A stretch of 60,079 nt of DNA from Thermoprotei archaeon. GTDB lineage: Archaea; Thermoproteota; Thermoprotei; Thermofilales; B20-G17. Both the position numbers and the translations under genes were made by a program. The notes below the pieces were generated by a model. That model searched no databases. It was not told the DNA's origin and saw nothing but the letters and a program-made list of their open reading frames with translations. Below, piece by piece: positions 34,186 to 42,117 of the stretch. How positions within the stretch are numbered: position 1 is the stretch's first letter; each line of letters starts with the position of its first letter. The DNA lies in assembly GCA_003650675.1 (NCBI GenBank), contig QMRH01000002.1, positions 1 to 60,079 on the forward strand, in the 5' to 3' direction.

Positions 34186-34983
34186 TCAAATCCATTTTAA
34201 TGTTAAACCTATTCCACCAATCATGGAACTGATGCCTGCAGCTACGGCTGATGCTATAGCGAGACCCGTCACGGAGACCACTAATGGTCCTATAACCGTA
34301 TACGCCGCTTTAGCCATGAGGTCTGCTGCTATAATCCATTTAACGGGATTGAAGTAGTCTGGTAATCCTGGTGGAGATAGGTCTGGAGGTATATTTAAGG
34401 CTATAAGGGGTATTGCTGTTCCATAGACAAGGTATATTGACAGCAACCATCCCCCGAGTCTCCTTAATTTATCTACAGGTGTCAACGTAACACCTAATGA
34501 GAGAAGCCAGTCTTTAATGGAGTTCAAGAGATAGGTTAAATACTCTAGGAAAAGGAAGCTGGTTGCAGCCGTACTTAAAACCATGTTACTCCAGAATGTT
34601 GCTGCACTGAAAGCCTCCGCAAAACCGGATAAAACAGGCGTAGATGCTATTATACTACGTACTGTACCGGAGTAAAGTACCCAGCCGATACAGTATTCCT
34701 TTATCGTCTTAAATCGAGTTGCACTAAGCTCCATTGAATTCCATGCAGACCATATATCCCCTAGCTTACCCTCAGAAACGGATATTATAATCAAATTGGT
34801 TGCCCAGAAAATCGTGCCGTTGACGGCTAACATCAGGGGGATTTCAATAGCCTTCTCCACATACATTATAGCGTTGCCTCGTTGCCCTACGCTCCAAAGA
34901 ACGATAGCATATGAAATATAGACCACCGCCGCAACCACAGGTATCAAGAGAGCATATATCACCCAGCTAACCCCCCAGTGCAC
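34186..34983 (-). CDS. Polytopic VirB6/CedA-like membrane protein
   Basis: A 265-residue protein with about six or seven transmembrane segments (roughly 5-30, 45-65, 105-125, 130-155, 175-195, 215-235, 238-262). Size, topology and gene order match CedA of the crenarchaeal DNA-import system and the polytopic VirB6 family. It overlaps by 17 bases the gene for a small two-helix protein that resembles VirB2/CedA1. The sequence alone is too hydrophobic for a firm family call; a structure-based comparison would decide. Confidence 0.5.
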   Translation of the reverse strand: MHWGVSWVIYALLIPVVAAVVYISYAIVLWSVGQRGNAIMYVEKAIEIPLMLAVNGTIFWATNLIIISVSEGKLGDIWSAWNSMELSATRFKTIKEYCIGWVLYSGTVRSIIASTPVLSGFAEAFSAATFWSNMVLSTAATSFLFLEYLTYLLNSIKDWLLSLGVTLTPVDKLRRLGGWLLSIYLVYGTAIPLIALNIPPDLSPPGLPDYFNPVKWIIAADLMAKAAYTVIGPLVVSVTGLAIASAVAAGISSMIGGIGLTLKWI

Positions 34984-35386
34984 TTAAGAGTATCCTAAAG
35001 CCTTCATCCAGCATCTGTCTAAGCATCGGCGCAACATCCTCCACCTCGGGTATACCTATGTTTGCTAAAACCTGAACTATCAGGAAAACTATGGGTATAG
35101 CGGCCAGGCTTTCAGCGGCTCTTACAAAGGAGCGTATAGCACTCATCCTCCCGAAGCTTCCACCCAGAACCCAGTTTAAAATACCGTTTACAACTAGAAA
35201 TATGAAGCCAAGCACCCCTACCGCAAAGGATAGGGCTAGAAGTGTACATGCGATCGCCTTAAATGGTCCAAGTAGCCGCGACAAAATCTGCTCAGGCGAG
35301 TAGGGTTCTCCATGTACATAACGACCAATCGACAGTGCTGTAAAGATTACGTATAATATAATTTTTATGAATAATCCCCTATTCAT
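34967..35386 (-). CDS. VirB2/TrbC-like two-helix pilin candidate (CedA1/TedC-like)
   Basis: A 139-residue protein. A cleavable signal (about 1-26, ending VHGEPYS) is followed by a hydrophobic helix near 45-70, a short glycine/basic loop (GGSFGRMSAIRS, about 74-85), a second helix near 90-108 and an amphipathic tail. Signal plus helix-loop-helix is the design of conjugative pilins VirB2/TrbC and of archaeal CedA1/TedC pilins. It is paired with a VirB6-like gene. The assignment rests on architecture. Confidence 0.5.
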   Translation of the reverse strand: MNRGLFIKIILYVIFTALSIGRYVHGEPYSPEQILSRLLGPFKAIACTLLALSFAVGVLGFIFLVVNGILNWVLGGSFGRMSAIRSFVRAAESLAAIPIVFLIVQVLANIGIPEVEDVAPMLRQMLDEGFRILLSALGG

Positions 35387-35475
35387 GGTTGATCGCTATT
35401 ATTAGAGGATAGAGAAAACTATGTTTTGCTGTGAGAGTATAAAGAAACTAAGACACCTGTATGAAAGTTTCTTAA

Positions 35476-36261
35476 TTACTTCGACTTTAAGAGCATGTAA
35501 ACTATTACCAAAATAACTGCTAGACCTGTAAAGGCTCCGGCAATGGCCAATATAGTGTAAATGTTGAAGCCTTCACCTTCATCTGTAGGCGTCTCCGTTG
35601 ACTGGGAAACGTTTTCAGAGCCGTAATAGTATTTCCTAACCAGTTTCATGAATTTATCCCAGTCAAATGTCGATCCCGGGTCACTGTGATGACTTTTCCC
35701 TCCACCTAGACGGGGGTTATTGGGGTCGGGAACCTGGTTGTGTCCTATTATACCGGTGCTTGATTCAGGGTTGGCTGGTGCCACACCCTTCGGATGGACT
35801 GGCTCAATCTTATATTTTTTAGCAAGCCAGGCTACAAGCTTAGCCAGTGCATCGTACATGCTGTCGGGCCATCGCGTTACCCCAACATATCCCTCTATCT
35901 CTATTCCTATTGAATGGGTGTTATAGGCCCAGTTGCCTGCATGCCATGCCACATCCTTGTCCCTTACCATCTGTGTTATCTCGCTTCCATCCATCTTAAC
36001 AACGTAGTGGGCGCTGACCTTTGCCTGAGGGTTCTTAAACCAGGAGATCGTCCCAGAATAACTGCCTTCAGCTACATGTATTATAATCCATCTTATATCG
36101 TAGGTTTCTTCCCTATTGGATGTAGTATAGTTGTTTTTGTACGCTGGGTTCCAGACGGCTTGAGGATAATCCGGCTGACCTGAAACCATAAATGTACCCA
36201 CTAAAAATACTAGTAGAAGAAACTTAAATAGGGTTTTTCCGGTAACCGCCCTTAGCCACAT
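35476..36261 (-). CDS. Membrane-anchored N-acetylmuramoyl-L-alanine amidase (Amidase_2)
   Basis: A 261-residue secreted hydrolase with a signal sequence (1-28) and an Amidase_2/PGRP catalytic domain (about 45-210). Zinc ligands are visible as H62 (IIIHVAEG), H174 (IIGHNQV) and D194 (HSDPGSTFDW), with a supporting IGIEIEGY strand (E121). A threonine-rich stalk then leads to a C-terminal transmembrane helix (235-258). It cleaves the amide between muramic acid and peptide in bacterial walls. The catalytic domain would sit outside an archaeal cell that has no peptidoglycan of its own. It follows the VirB2/VirB6-like pair on the same strand and was probably acquired from bacteria. Confidence 0.88.
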   Translation of the reverse strand: MWLRAVTGKTLFKFLLLVFLVGTFMVSGQPDYPQAVWNPAYKNNYTTSNREETYDIRWIIIHVAEGSYSGTISWFKNPQAKVSAHYVVKMDGSEITQMVRDKDVAWHAGNWAYNTHSIGIEIEGYVGVTRWPDSMYDALAKLVAWLAKKYKIEPVHPKGVAPANPESSTGIIGHNQVPDPNNPRLGGGKSHHSDPGSTFDWDKFMKLVRKYYYGSENVSQSTETPTDEGEGFNIYTILAIAGAFTGLAVILVIVYMLLKSK

Positions 36262-36392
36262 AACCTTGCCCTAATACTATAAGGTATAAAATTTTTAAAT
36301 ATAGCTACTTTTCAAATTTATTGAATAAAACAGCCTATTAAATCTAAAATATTATATAAATAAATAGGTATTAGTATTTATTACGTGAGATT

Positions 36393-37319
36393 TTGCTGTA
36401 CCCTAACATCATACTTGTGGCTCTCGGCGGCAACGCCCTCGTAAGAAAAGGTGAAAGAGGTAGGTTCAACGAGCAAGTAGCAAACCTATCTAAAATAGCC
36501 TCTCATCTAGTGGATTTATCTAGAAGATACATCCTTGTAGTAACCCACGGGAACGGTCCACAAGTTGGAGCCCTATATTTACAGCAGGAAACGGTTAAGG
36601 ATGTTCCTCCGATGCCACTCCACGCCTGCGTCGCCATGACTCAGTCTCTCATAGGCTACATGATCCAAGAAGCCCTAAACGATATAGACCCCTCCCTCAG
36701 CATCGCAGTATGTACGACAAGGGTTCTAGTAGACCCCAGCGACCCTGCCTTCAAGAAACCTAGCAAGCCTATAGGACCCTACTATTCCCGCGAGGAAGCC
36801 GAAGAACTACAAAGGAAAAGAGGATGGGTCTTCGTGGAGATACCTGGCAGAGGGTTCAGAAGGGTTGTACCTTCACCTAAGCCACTTAAAATAGTCGACC
36901 TACCTGTAGTAAAATCGCTTTTAGGTAAAGTTGATGTGATAGTGGCTGGTGGCGGAGGAGGAATCCCAGTAATACGCTATGGCAACGGTTTTAAGGGCGT
37001 CGACGCAGTAATAGATAAAGATCATCTTTCATCACTTCTAGCAGTAGAGCTCAATGCAGAACTGTTAGCCATCTTAACAGACGTGGATGGAGTATACCTT
37101 GATTACGGTAAACCTTCTCAAAGGCTTCTAAAGAAATTGACCGTCGACGAAGCAGAAAAACTGCTGGATAGAGGCGTTTTCCCGCCAGGATCCATGGGAC
37201 CAAAGGTGGAAGCCGCAGTAAAATTCGTCCTAAAAACAGGTAGACCCGCGGTCATCGGTAACCTAAAGAACTTGAAGGATGTGGTTAAACTTAAGAAAGG
37301 CACCATCATAGAACCCTAA
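36393..37319 (+). CDS. arcC: Carbamate kinase
   Basis: A 308-residue amino-acid-kinase-family enzyme that makes ATP from carbamoyl phosphate, or the reverse. Signatures: VALGGNALVRKGERG near the start, VTHGNGPQVGALYLQQE, GGGGGIPVIRYG, DKDHLSSLLAVELNAELL and FPPGSMGPKVEAAVKF. The full length matches the family. The start is TTG 36393, because the only nearby alternatives are out of frame. The 130 bases upstream are very AT-rich and contain TATA elements for this gene and the divergent amidase. Confidence 0.93.
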   Translation: MLYPNIILVALGGNALVRKGERGRFNEQVANLSKIASHLVDLSRRYILVVTHGNGPQVGALYLQQETVKDVPPMPLHACVAMTQSLIGYMIQEALNDIDPSLSIAVCTTRVLVDPSDPAFKKPSKPIGPYYSREEAEELQRKRGWVFVEIPGRGFRRVVPSPKPLKIVDLPVVKSLLGKVDVIVAGGGGGIPVIRYGNGFKGVDAVIDKDHLSSLLAVELNAELLAILTDVDGVYLDYGKPSQRLLKKLTVDEAEKLLDRGVFPPGSMGPKVEAAVKFVLKTGRPAVIGNLKNLKDVVKLKKGTIIEP

Positions 37320-37551
37320 AGAGGTTTGAGGTTTATACCCAGCAATCTCAAAAAGAAAGAAGATGGATATTAACCTACTAACATGGATACTTCTGGAAAT
37401 TGAGCTTATCATGAGAATATAGCTAGATTCTTAAATGAAGTTCAGAAGGCAAATCTACTACATAAATGGTGGTAGCTTACTATGCCGTTTGACCTACGTT
37501 CCCGATAATTTTATATTTATCTGAAAGAAGAGTAATTTCGGTAATAAAATA

Positions 37552-37794
37552 TTGTCTGAAATTATCCTTAAAGTCGGAAAAAGAGGAGAAATATATACTA
37601 GCAAGGAAATAAGAATGAAAACCGGTATCAGGGAGGGAGGTAGAGTTAAAGCAACAGTTGAGGATGGAAAACTCATAATAGAACCTATTCCCACAATAGA
37701 GGAGAGAATTCAATGTTTTGTAGTTGAACTAGATCCTGAGGAAGCCGAGAAACTGAGCGAGGAAGCCCAGAAAGAGGAAGGTATATATGGATAA
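37552..37794 (+). CDS. AbrB/SpoVT-type antitoxin (VapB-like)
   Basis: An 80-residue protein with a swapped-hairpin AbrB DNA-binding domain (residues 3-48: VGKRGEIYTSKEIRMKTGIREGG pattern). Its acidic C-terminal tail (LDPEEAEKLSEEAQKEEG) would embrace the toxin. The start is TTG 37552, with the TATA element ttttatattt near 37507-37516. It overlaps the PIN toxin gene by eight bases and would neutralise the toxin and repress the shared promoter. Confidence 0.8.
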   Translation: MSEIILKVGKRGEIYTSKEIRMKTGIREGGRVKATVEDGKLIIEPIPTIEERIQCFVVELDPEEAEKLSEEAQKEEGIYG

Positions 37795-38266
37795 ACTACT
37801 CCTTGACACCACTTATCTTCTACCAATATTCGGCGTCAGGGTAAAGCTTAAAGACTACGAAGCTTTTTTCCCTAGATTACTCACCGAGTACACGGTCATG
37901 TATAATCCCATATCTATAGTAGAGTCAAAATGGATAGTGATAAAGCTATGTAAAAGATATCCCTCGAAAAAATCACTATTACTTAAAACATATAGGCTTG
38001 GGTTAACGGCTTTACTAAATAGTACACAGCTAAAACAGACGGCCCTAACCAGCCCCGAAGTAGAGGAAATAGCCGATAAACTTCTATCAGAAGCCGAACT
38101 GAAAGACTACTTTGATAGAATAATCTATGCAACCGCCGTCCTCCAAAAGTCAATATTATTAACCGAAGATAAGGAACTTGAGAAAATTGTTCAAACAAAC
38201 ATACCTAAACCAAAAAAGGTAATGTCATGGAATAACGTAATCCGATCAATGGGATCCAGCGTTTAA
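37787..38266 (+). CDS. PIN-domain toxin (VapC-like)
   Basis: A 159-residue PIN domain: D7 (LLLDTTYLL), a helix-borne E in SIVESKW (about residue 46), D108 in KDYFDRIIYATA and D127 in LLTEDKEL supply the acidic cluster. It is predicted to be a ribonuclease toxin paired with the AbrB-type protein directly upstream. It is somewhat longer than the 17-415 PIN protein and not closely similar to it. Confidence 0.82.
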   Translation: MDKLLLDTTYLLPIFGVRVKLKDYEAFFPRLLTEYTVMYNPISIVESKWIVIKLCKRYPSKKSLLLKTYRLGLTALLNSTQLKQTALTSPEVEEIADKLLSEAELKDYFDRIIYATAVLQKSILLTEDKELEKIVQTNIPKPKKVMSWNNVIRSMGSSV

Positions 38267-38347
38267 AGCATACGGGAAAACACGGTTTCCTAAAAGCTTT
38301 TGCGGTATTAGAAAGGTTTATATGTCCTGTTGTTGGGTGATTTTACG

Positions 38348-38575
38348 GTGAAAAAGTTGTCAGATAAGGTTGCTGTAGAAATTTCTAAGGAGCTTTTTGA
38401 GAAAGCTGAAAAATTCGTTAAGGAGAGTGGTGGAGAATTTAAGAGTGTGGAGGAACTTGTGGAATTCGTCTTGAAGGAGGTTTTGGAGGAAGAGGAAGGT
38501 TCAGGGGAGAGTGTTTACAGCAAGGAAGAGGAAGAGGAGATCAAGAAGAGGCTTAGAGCCTTAGGCTACCTTTAA
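38348..38575 (+). CDS. Small acidic protein with RLRALGYL C-terminus, coupled to phosphodiesterase
   Basis: A 75-residue protein. GTG 38348 is chosen over the longer TTG frame because GGGTGA at 38335-38340 lies at proper distance and a TATA-like ggtttatatg lies near 38314. Residues 6-45 have a strand-helix-helix look (KVAVEISKELFEKAEKFVKE), like a ribbon-helix-helix protein. A glutamate-rich linker ends in the motif KRLRALGYL. A second small protein (40080-40289) ends with the same motif, and both flank the phosphodiesterase gene that starts 11 bases downstream. Confidence 0.6.
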   Translation: MKKLSDKVAVEISKELFEKAEKFVKESGGEFKSVEELVEFVLKEVLEEEEGSGESVYSKEEEEEIKKRLRALGYL

Positions 38576-38586
38576 GGGGTTCATAT

Positions 38587-39987
38587 ATGAGAGTTTTTGT
38601 ACTTGGTATTGATAGCGCTGAACCCGATCTAGTTTTCAGGGAGTGGGGTGAAAAACTACCAGCAATTAAATCCCTGAGAAGTGAAGGTGCCTGGGGCAGA
38701 ATTTCAAGTACAATTCCACCTATAACGTGCCCTGCCTGGCCCTCCGCCTTCTCGGGTTTTAATCCAGGACACTTCGGCCTATATGATCTACGCTACAGGA
38801 GGCCTGGAACATACACTGACTTCGGCATAGTAAACAGCAGGGTTATCAAGGTCCCTAGAATCTGGGATATACTGTCCCGCAGAGGACTTAAAAGCGGTGT
38901 CGTCTTTGTACCCACCACCTATCCTCCCTCTAGGATCAACGGTTTCATGGTCTCGTCCTTCCTCACACCCACGGTTGAAAGCCAGTTCACCCACCCTCCT
39001 AGCTTAAAGAAACTGGTTTTAGATGCGGTAGGCGGACCAGAAAACTATATTATAGATGTCTACGATTACAGGAGAAAGGATCCAAAACAGCTCTACGAGG
39101 AACTTAAAAGAAAGACAGAACACGACTTCAAGGTCATTAGAAAGCTTCTTAAAACTCAGGGAGAATGGGACCTCTTTGTAGCTGTAATAATGACCGTGGA
39201 TAGGGCTCAACATACATTATGGAAGTTCTTTGACAGGGACCATCCAAGATATGTGGATGATCCAGAGTTGAGGGACGGCCTACTCGACCTATACGTCCAA
39301 ATAGACAGAGAACTGGAGAAAACCCTTGAACTTATCCCAAAAGATACTGCAGTTATAGTGGTTTCAGATCACGGTGCCAAGAGAATGTTCTACAGGATAA
39401 ACGTAAATGAGGCCTTAATGTCCGAGGGATTCCTGAAATTAAAGGAGAAACCTAAGGAGCCTATAGGCCTAGCAGATGCCGATAAAAGGGGTTTAATAGA
39501 TTGGGAACACACCCAGGCCTTCGCCTTAGGTGCCTATATCGGACAGGTTTTCATAAACCTTGAGGGTAGAGAACCTAAGGGAGCCGTCGAGAAAAACGAG
39601 TACATTGAGGTTAGAAAGGAGGTTGCAGACTTCCTGAAAAACATTAGGGGGCCTAACGGCGAGAAACTTGATAACCGCGTCTTCGTAAGAGAAGAAGCTT
39701 ATAGAGGTGAAAACATTGATAGAATGCCGGATATAACAGTATACTTCGATAACCTCCATTACGGTGCTAATGAAGCCCTAGGATTGGGTTCACTTTACAG
39801 CCTTGAAACAGTCAAGGGACCGGATGATAGCAACCATGGAGAATACGGAATCTTCGTGTTAAGAGACCCCGAAGGGAGAGTCAAGGGAGAGATTAAGGGC
39901 CTAAAAATGGAGGATCTAGCGCCCACAATACTAAAGCTTCTAGAAATCCCAGCACCCTCCGGAATAGAGGGTAAAAGCATCTTCTAA
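38587..39987 (+). CDS. Alkaline-phosphatase-superfamily phosphodiesterase (nucleotide pyrophosphatase type)
   Basis: A 466-residue metal-dependent phosphodiesterase/phosphatase. The metal-binding D9 lies in VLGIDSAEPD, nucleophile T47 in PPITCPAWPSAFSG, the DHG motif in VVVSDHGAKRM (about 258-268), and the last histidine in DSNHGEYGIFVL (about 416-427). It has no signal peptide, so it is cytoplasmic. The family acts on nucleotide diesters, lipid head groups and phosphonates, and the substrate here is unknown. A small RHH-like protein is encoded just upstream, probably co-transcribed. Confidence 0.88.
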   Translation: MRVFVLGIDSAEPDLVFREWGEKLPAIKSLRSEGAWGRISSTIPPITCPAWPSAFSGFNPGHFGLYDLRYRRPGTYTDFGIVNSRVIKVPRIWDILSRRGLKSGVVFVPTTYPPSRINGFMVSSFLTPTVESQFTHPPSLKKLVLDAVGGPENYIIDVYDYRRKDPKQLYEELKRKTEHDFKVIRKLLKTQGEWDLFVAVIMTVDRAQHTLWKFFDRDHPRYVDDPELRDGLLDLYVQIDRELEKTLELIPKDTAVIVVSDHGAKRMFYRINVNEALMSEGFLKLKEKPKEPIGLADADKRGLIDWEHTQAFALGAYIGQVFINLEGREPKGAVEKNEYIEVRKEVADFLKNIRGPNGEKLDNRVFVREEAYRGENIDRMPDITVYFDNLHYGANEALGLGSLYSLETVKGPDDSNHGEYGIFVLRDPEGRVKGEIKGLKMEDLAPTILKLLEIPAPSGIEGKSIF

Positions 39988-40017
39988 ACAATCACTATCC
40001 ACAAGCATTTTTTAAAC

Positions 40018-40043
40018 CTTTTGAGAAGTAGTTTCCTCAAAAG
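40018..40043. repeat. Hairpin between convergent genes
   Basis: CTTTTGAG (40018-40025) and CTCAAAAG (40036-40043) are perfectly complementary around a 10-base loop. It lies in the 92-base gap where the phosphodiesterase and the - strand RHH gene converge. A run of six T (40007-40012) precedes it. It may mark 3' ends or processing on either strand. Confidence 0.35.
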
Positions 40044-40079
40044 TACCTGGACATTATTGCAGCGGTATAATATTTTGGA

Positions 40080-40289
40080 TTAGGGGAGATACCCTAGTGC
40101 ACGGAGCCTTCTTTCAACCTCCTTCGACTCCAAGTCTGGAAGGTTCTTTCTTATAAGGAAGATAATGTACTCGGTTGGGCTCCTATACCCCGAGTCTTCA
40201 AGCGCCTTTGCAAGTCGCTCGTACAATGGTCTAGGTATAGGGATATTGACATACTCTCTTTTACGTCCTTTCCTTGTTTTCTCCATCAA
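40080..40289 (-). CDS. Ribbon-helix-helix-type small regulator with RLRALGYLP C-terminus
   Basis: A 69-residue protein. Basic N terminus, then a strand (YVNIPIPRPLYERLAKALED) and two helices (SPTEYIIFLIRKNL) are typical of CopG/Arc ribbon-helix-helix DNA-binding proteins. The C-terminal tail RRLRALGYLP matches that of the small protein at 38348. It converges on the phosphodiesterase gene. Probable target: its own promoter or that of its paralogue; inference. Confidence 0.65.
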   Translation of the reverse strand: MMEKTRKGRKREYVNIPIPRPLYERLAKALEDSGYRSPTEYIIFLIRKNLPDLESKEVERRLRALGYLP

Positions 40290-40402
40290 AATCCCCTAAA
40301 TTATATTAGCTTTAGCTCTGATAAAACTTCCTTTAAAACAGTTTTAAATCCACAAAGTGGAAAACAAGAATATATTTGGTTTAACATTGCATTTCGAATT
40401 CC

Positions 40403-41137
40403 TTATATTTCGGGAATTGCTGCACTTAAAACTTTTTTAATGCCTAGTATGACTTCATTTATTGGGTCTTTCAGGGATTTAACGGTTTCCTCGGCGTCGC
40501 TGTATTCTATATCCTCCTTGGCTAGTAGCGAGTCTTGCCCAGCCGTCAACATGCCTGCTTTATCAAGAAGTATCGTGATAGCCTTCTCCTTAAGCTCCGA
40601 AGGTATTTCAGCGTCGAGGAGAATCTTCTGAAGGAGCGCTACTTTTTCGTCTATACTTTTAATGAAACAGTTGTAGATCTCTAGTGGATCGCGGGATTTA
40701 GCGTTAATGCGTTTAAACAGGTCTTCCGGCATATTGAAGGCTGCTTCAACGTAATTTTCTTTAGCCTTTTTAACGTAAATTACGCTTAACCCTCTTAAAA
40801 CCAGAATCTCCTTTAAGATGGTCTCTATTCTAGCCGTTAAAGTCTCTACCATTTGGCGAAGTCTATCCCTCTCTTTTCTCTTCTCGATGTAACCGTCGGC
40901 AATCTCCTTAAGCCTGTTAAAGTACTCTATCTGAGTCGCGTCAGTTACTTGGAAGACTCTATCATGGTATTTCACTGTATAGTTACTTGCGTCGAAGACT
41001 GCGTTCAAAGCAAAGTTCTTTAAGTCGACTTGCTCCAATAGTTTAGAGGAGAAGAAAGACTTCGAAAATATTTTCAACGTCTTCTCGTCGAATTCTAGAA
41101 TGTATTTCTTTCCGCCTGAAACAACCTTAAGCTTCAT
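40403..41137 (-). CDS. Helical protein, last gene of the tubulin-like operon
   Basis: A 244-residue soluble protein. The first 60 residues are beta-rich (KLKVVSGGKKYILEFDEKTL), like a small sensor or PH-like fold. From about 70 to 130 a coiled coil follows (ADGYIEKRKERDRLRQMVETL), then a helical bundle to the end. No family is recognised. It overlaps the 329-residue gene by 11 bases, so it is translated with the tubulin-like system and probably binds one of its parts. Confidence 0.55.
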   Translation of the reverse strand: MKLKVVSGGKKYILEFDEKTLKIFSKSFFSSKLLEQVDLKNFALNAVFDASNYTVKYHDRVFQVTDATQIEYFNRLKEIADGYIEKRKERDRLRQMVETLTARIETILKEILVLRGLSVIYVKKAKENYVEAAFNMPEDLFKRINAKSRDPLEIYNCFIKSIDEKVALLQKILLDAEIPSELKEKAITILLDKAGMLTAGQDSLLAKEDIEYSDAEETVKSLKDPINEVILGIKKVLSAAIPEI

Positions 41138-42116
41138 GCCTTCTCAACCCCAGGATTTCCAGTGTGCTTAAAGCTGGCTTCGGGTCGGATACTATCTTCT
41201 CCACCATCCTACAGCTGGATGAGAGATGCCCATACCAATTGTCGGATAAACGTGTGGTAGCCATAAGCAGGACCATGAGCTCCCTATCCTTACTGTCGCC
41301 GTAAATTACATCGGCGTCCACAAGGTTGCTGAACTTTGTAAGCCAGAGACGAAACTCGTGCTCGGTGGTTGCAGGCTCCTCCTCGAATCCCGTACCGTCC
41401 AAATATAATATAACGTAGTTGACGTCCTCTCTATCATATTTTAGTAAGCTGTTTTCCTCAGCGATATTCAACGCCCCCTGTAGTCCAGTAAACATGCTTG
41501 CATGAACATTGTACATGATCGACGGAGATATTATCTTGGATTTAAGGGAACTTATTTTCCTAATTCTCTCTGTTCCAAGGATGGGGAATAGGCTTTCTAT
41601 CAAGTCTCCTAAAACTTCGGCTGGTTGTTTTATTATACCCTTGTCGATGAACATTAATTCATTCCAGAGAAGCTCATAATCCAGCAAAATTATCGATCTA
41701 CTTTTTGTTAGTCCAGGGTGGATGCCTTTAAGGGCCTCGAACACCCGTAGTGGAGGCTCCCCCTTAGGCGGCACTATGGTTATAAATGCGTCTATACTGT
41801 TATCCCACTCTGAGACAACCTTATTTAATGTATGGAATAAGCGATCCTCAGCCCTGCCCGCTATAAACAGCTGGGTGACGTGTTTAACACCTAGACTTTG
41901 TAGCCACTTCTCAATAACCCCTCTTCCCTCCCCCTCCAAGTCCCTAGTATGTAAAGTTAGATTCGGGGCGTCAAGCCGTGTGGCGTCCCCTTCATTCAAG
42001 TATACCGTAAATCGGCCACGTTTAGCGAAGCCTAGGTTGATTGCTATAGCCAGCCGGTTCGGCAAGTTTATCTCTATTCTAGGAATCTTGAATGCATCTG
42101 TAAGTCTAGAGCTCAC
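41127..42116 (-). CDS. Possible degenerate tubulin/FtsZ-fold protein
   Basis: A 329-residue soluble protein with no Walker motifs. Read against FtsZ it follows the fold order: strand RLAIAINLGFAKRG (21-34) where the T1 loop would be, TVYLNEGDATRLDA (37-50) at T2, HTRDLEGEGRGVIEKWL (56-72) at T3, and TQLFIAGRAEDRLFHTLNKV (81-100) where the glycine-rich T4 would be. Next come FITIVPPKGEPPLRVFEALK (111-130) and RSIILLDYELLWNELMF (140-156), close in feel to the tubulin strand ending in LDNEALY. The GTP-binding glycines are missing, so it would be a non-GTPase partner of the 883-residue protein. This is pattern-based inference. Confidence 0.4.
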   Translation of the reverse strand: MSSRLTDAFKIPRIEINLPNRLAIAINLGFAKRGRFTVYLNEGDATRLDAPNLTLHTRDLEGEGRGVIEKWLQSLGVKHVTQLFIAGRAEDRLFHTLNKVVSEWDNSIDAFITIVPPKGEPPLRVFEALKGIHPGLTKSRSIILLDYELLWNELMFIDKGIIKQPAEVLGDLIESLFPILGTERIRKISSLKSKIISPSIMYNVHASMFTGLQGALNIAEENSLLKYDREDVNYVILYLDGTGFEEEPATTEHEFRLWLTKFSNLVDADVIYGDSKDRELMVLLMATTRLSDNWYGHLSSSCRMVEKIVSDPKPALSTLEILGLRRHEA

Positions 42117-42117
42117 A

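Noticed and set aside
18714-36261. Integrated virus or plasmid
   Set aside because: No integrase, replication protein, tRNA-end repeat or capsid gene was seen; base composition does not change at the borders as far as can be judged by eye.
37320-37551. Small gene between carbamate kinase and VapB
   Set aside because: Only very short frames without a ribosome binding site; the 3' part is the VapB promoter.
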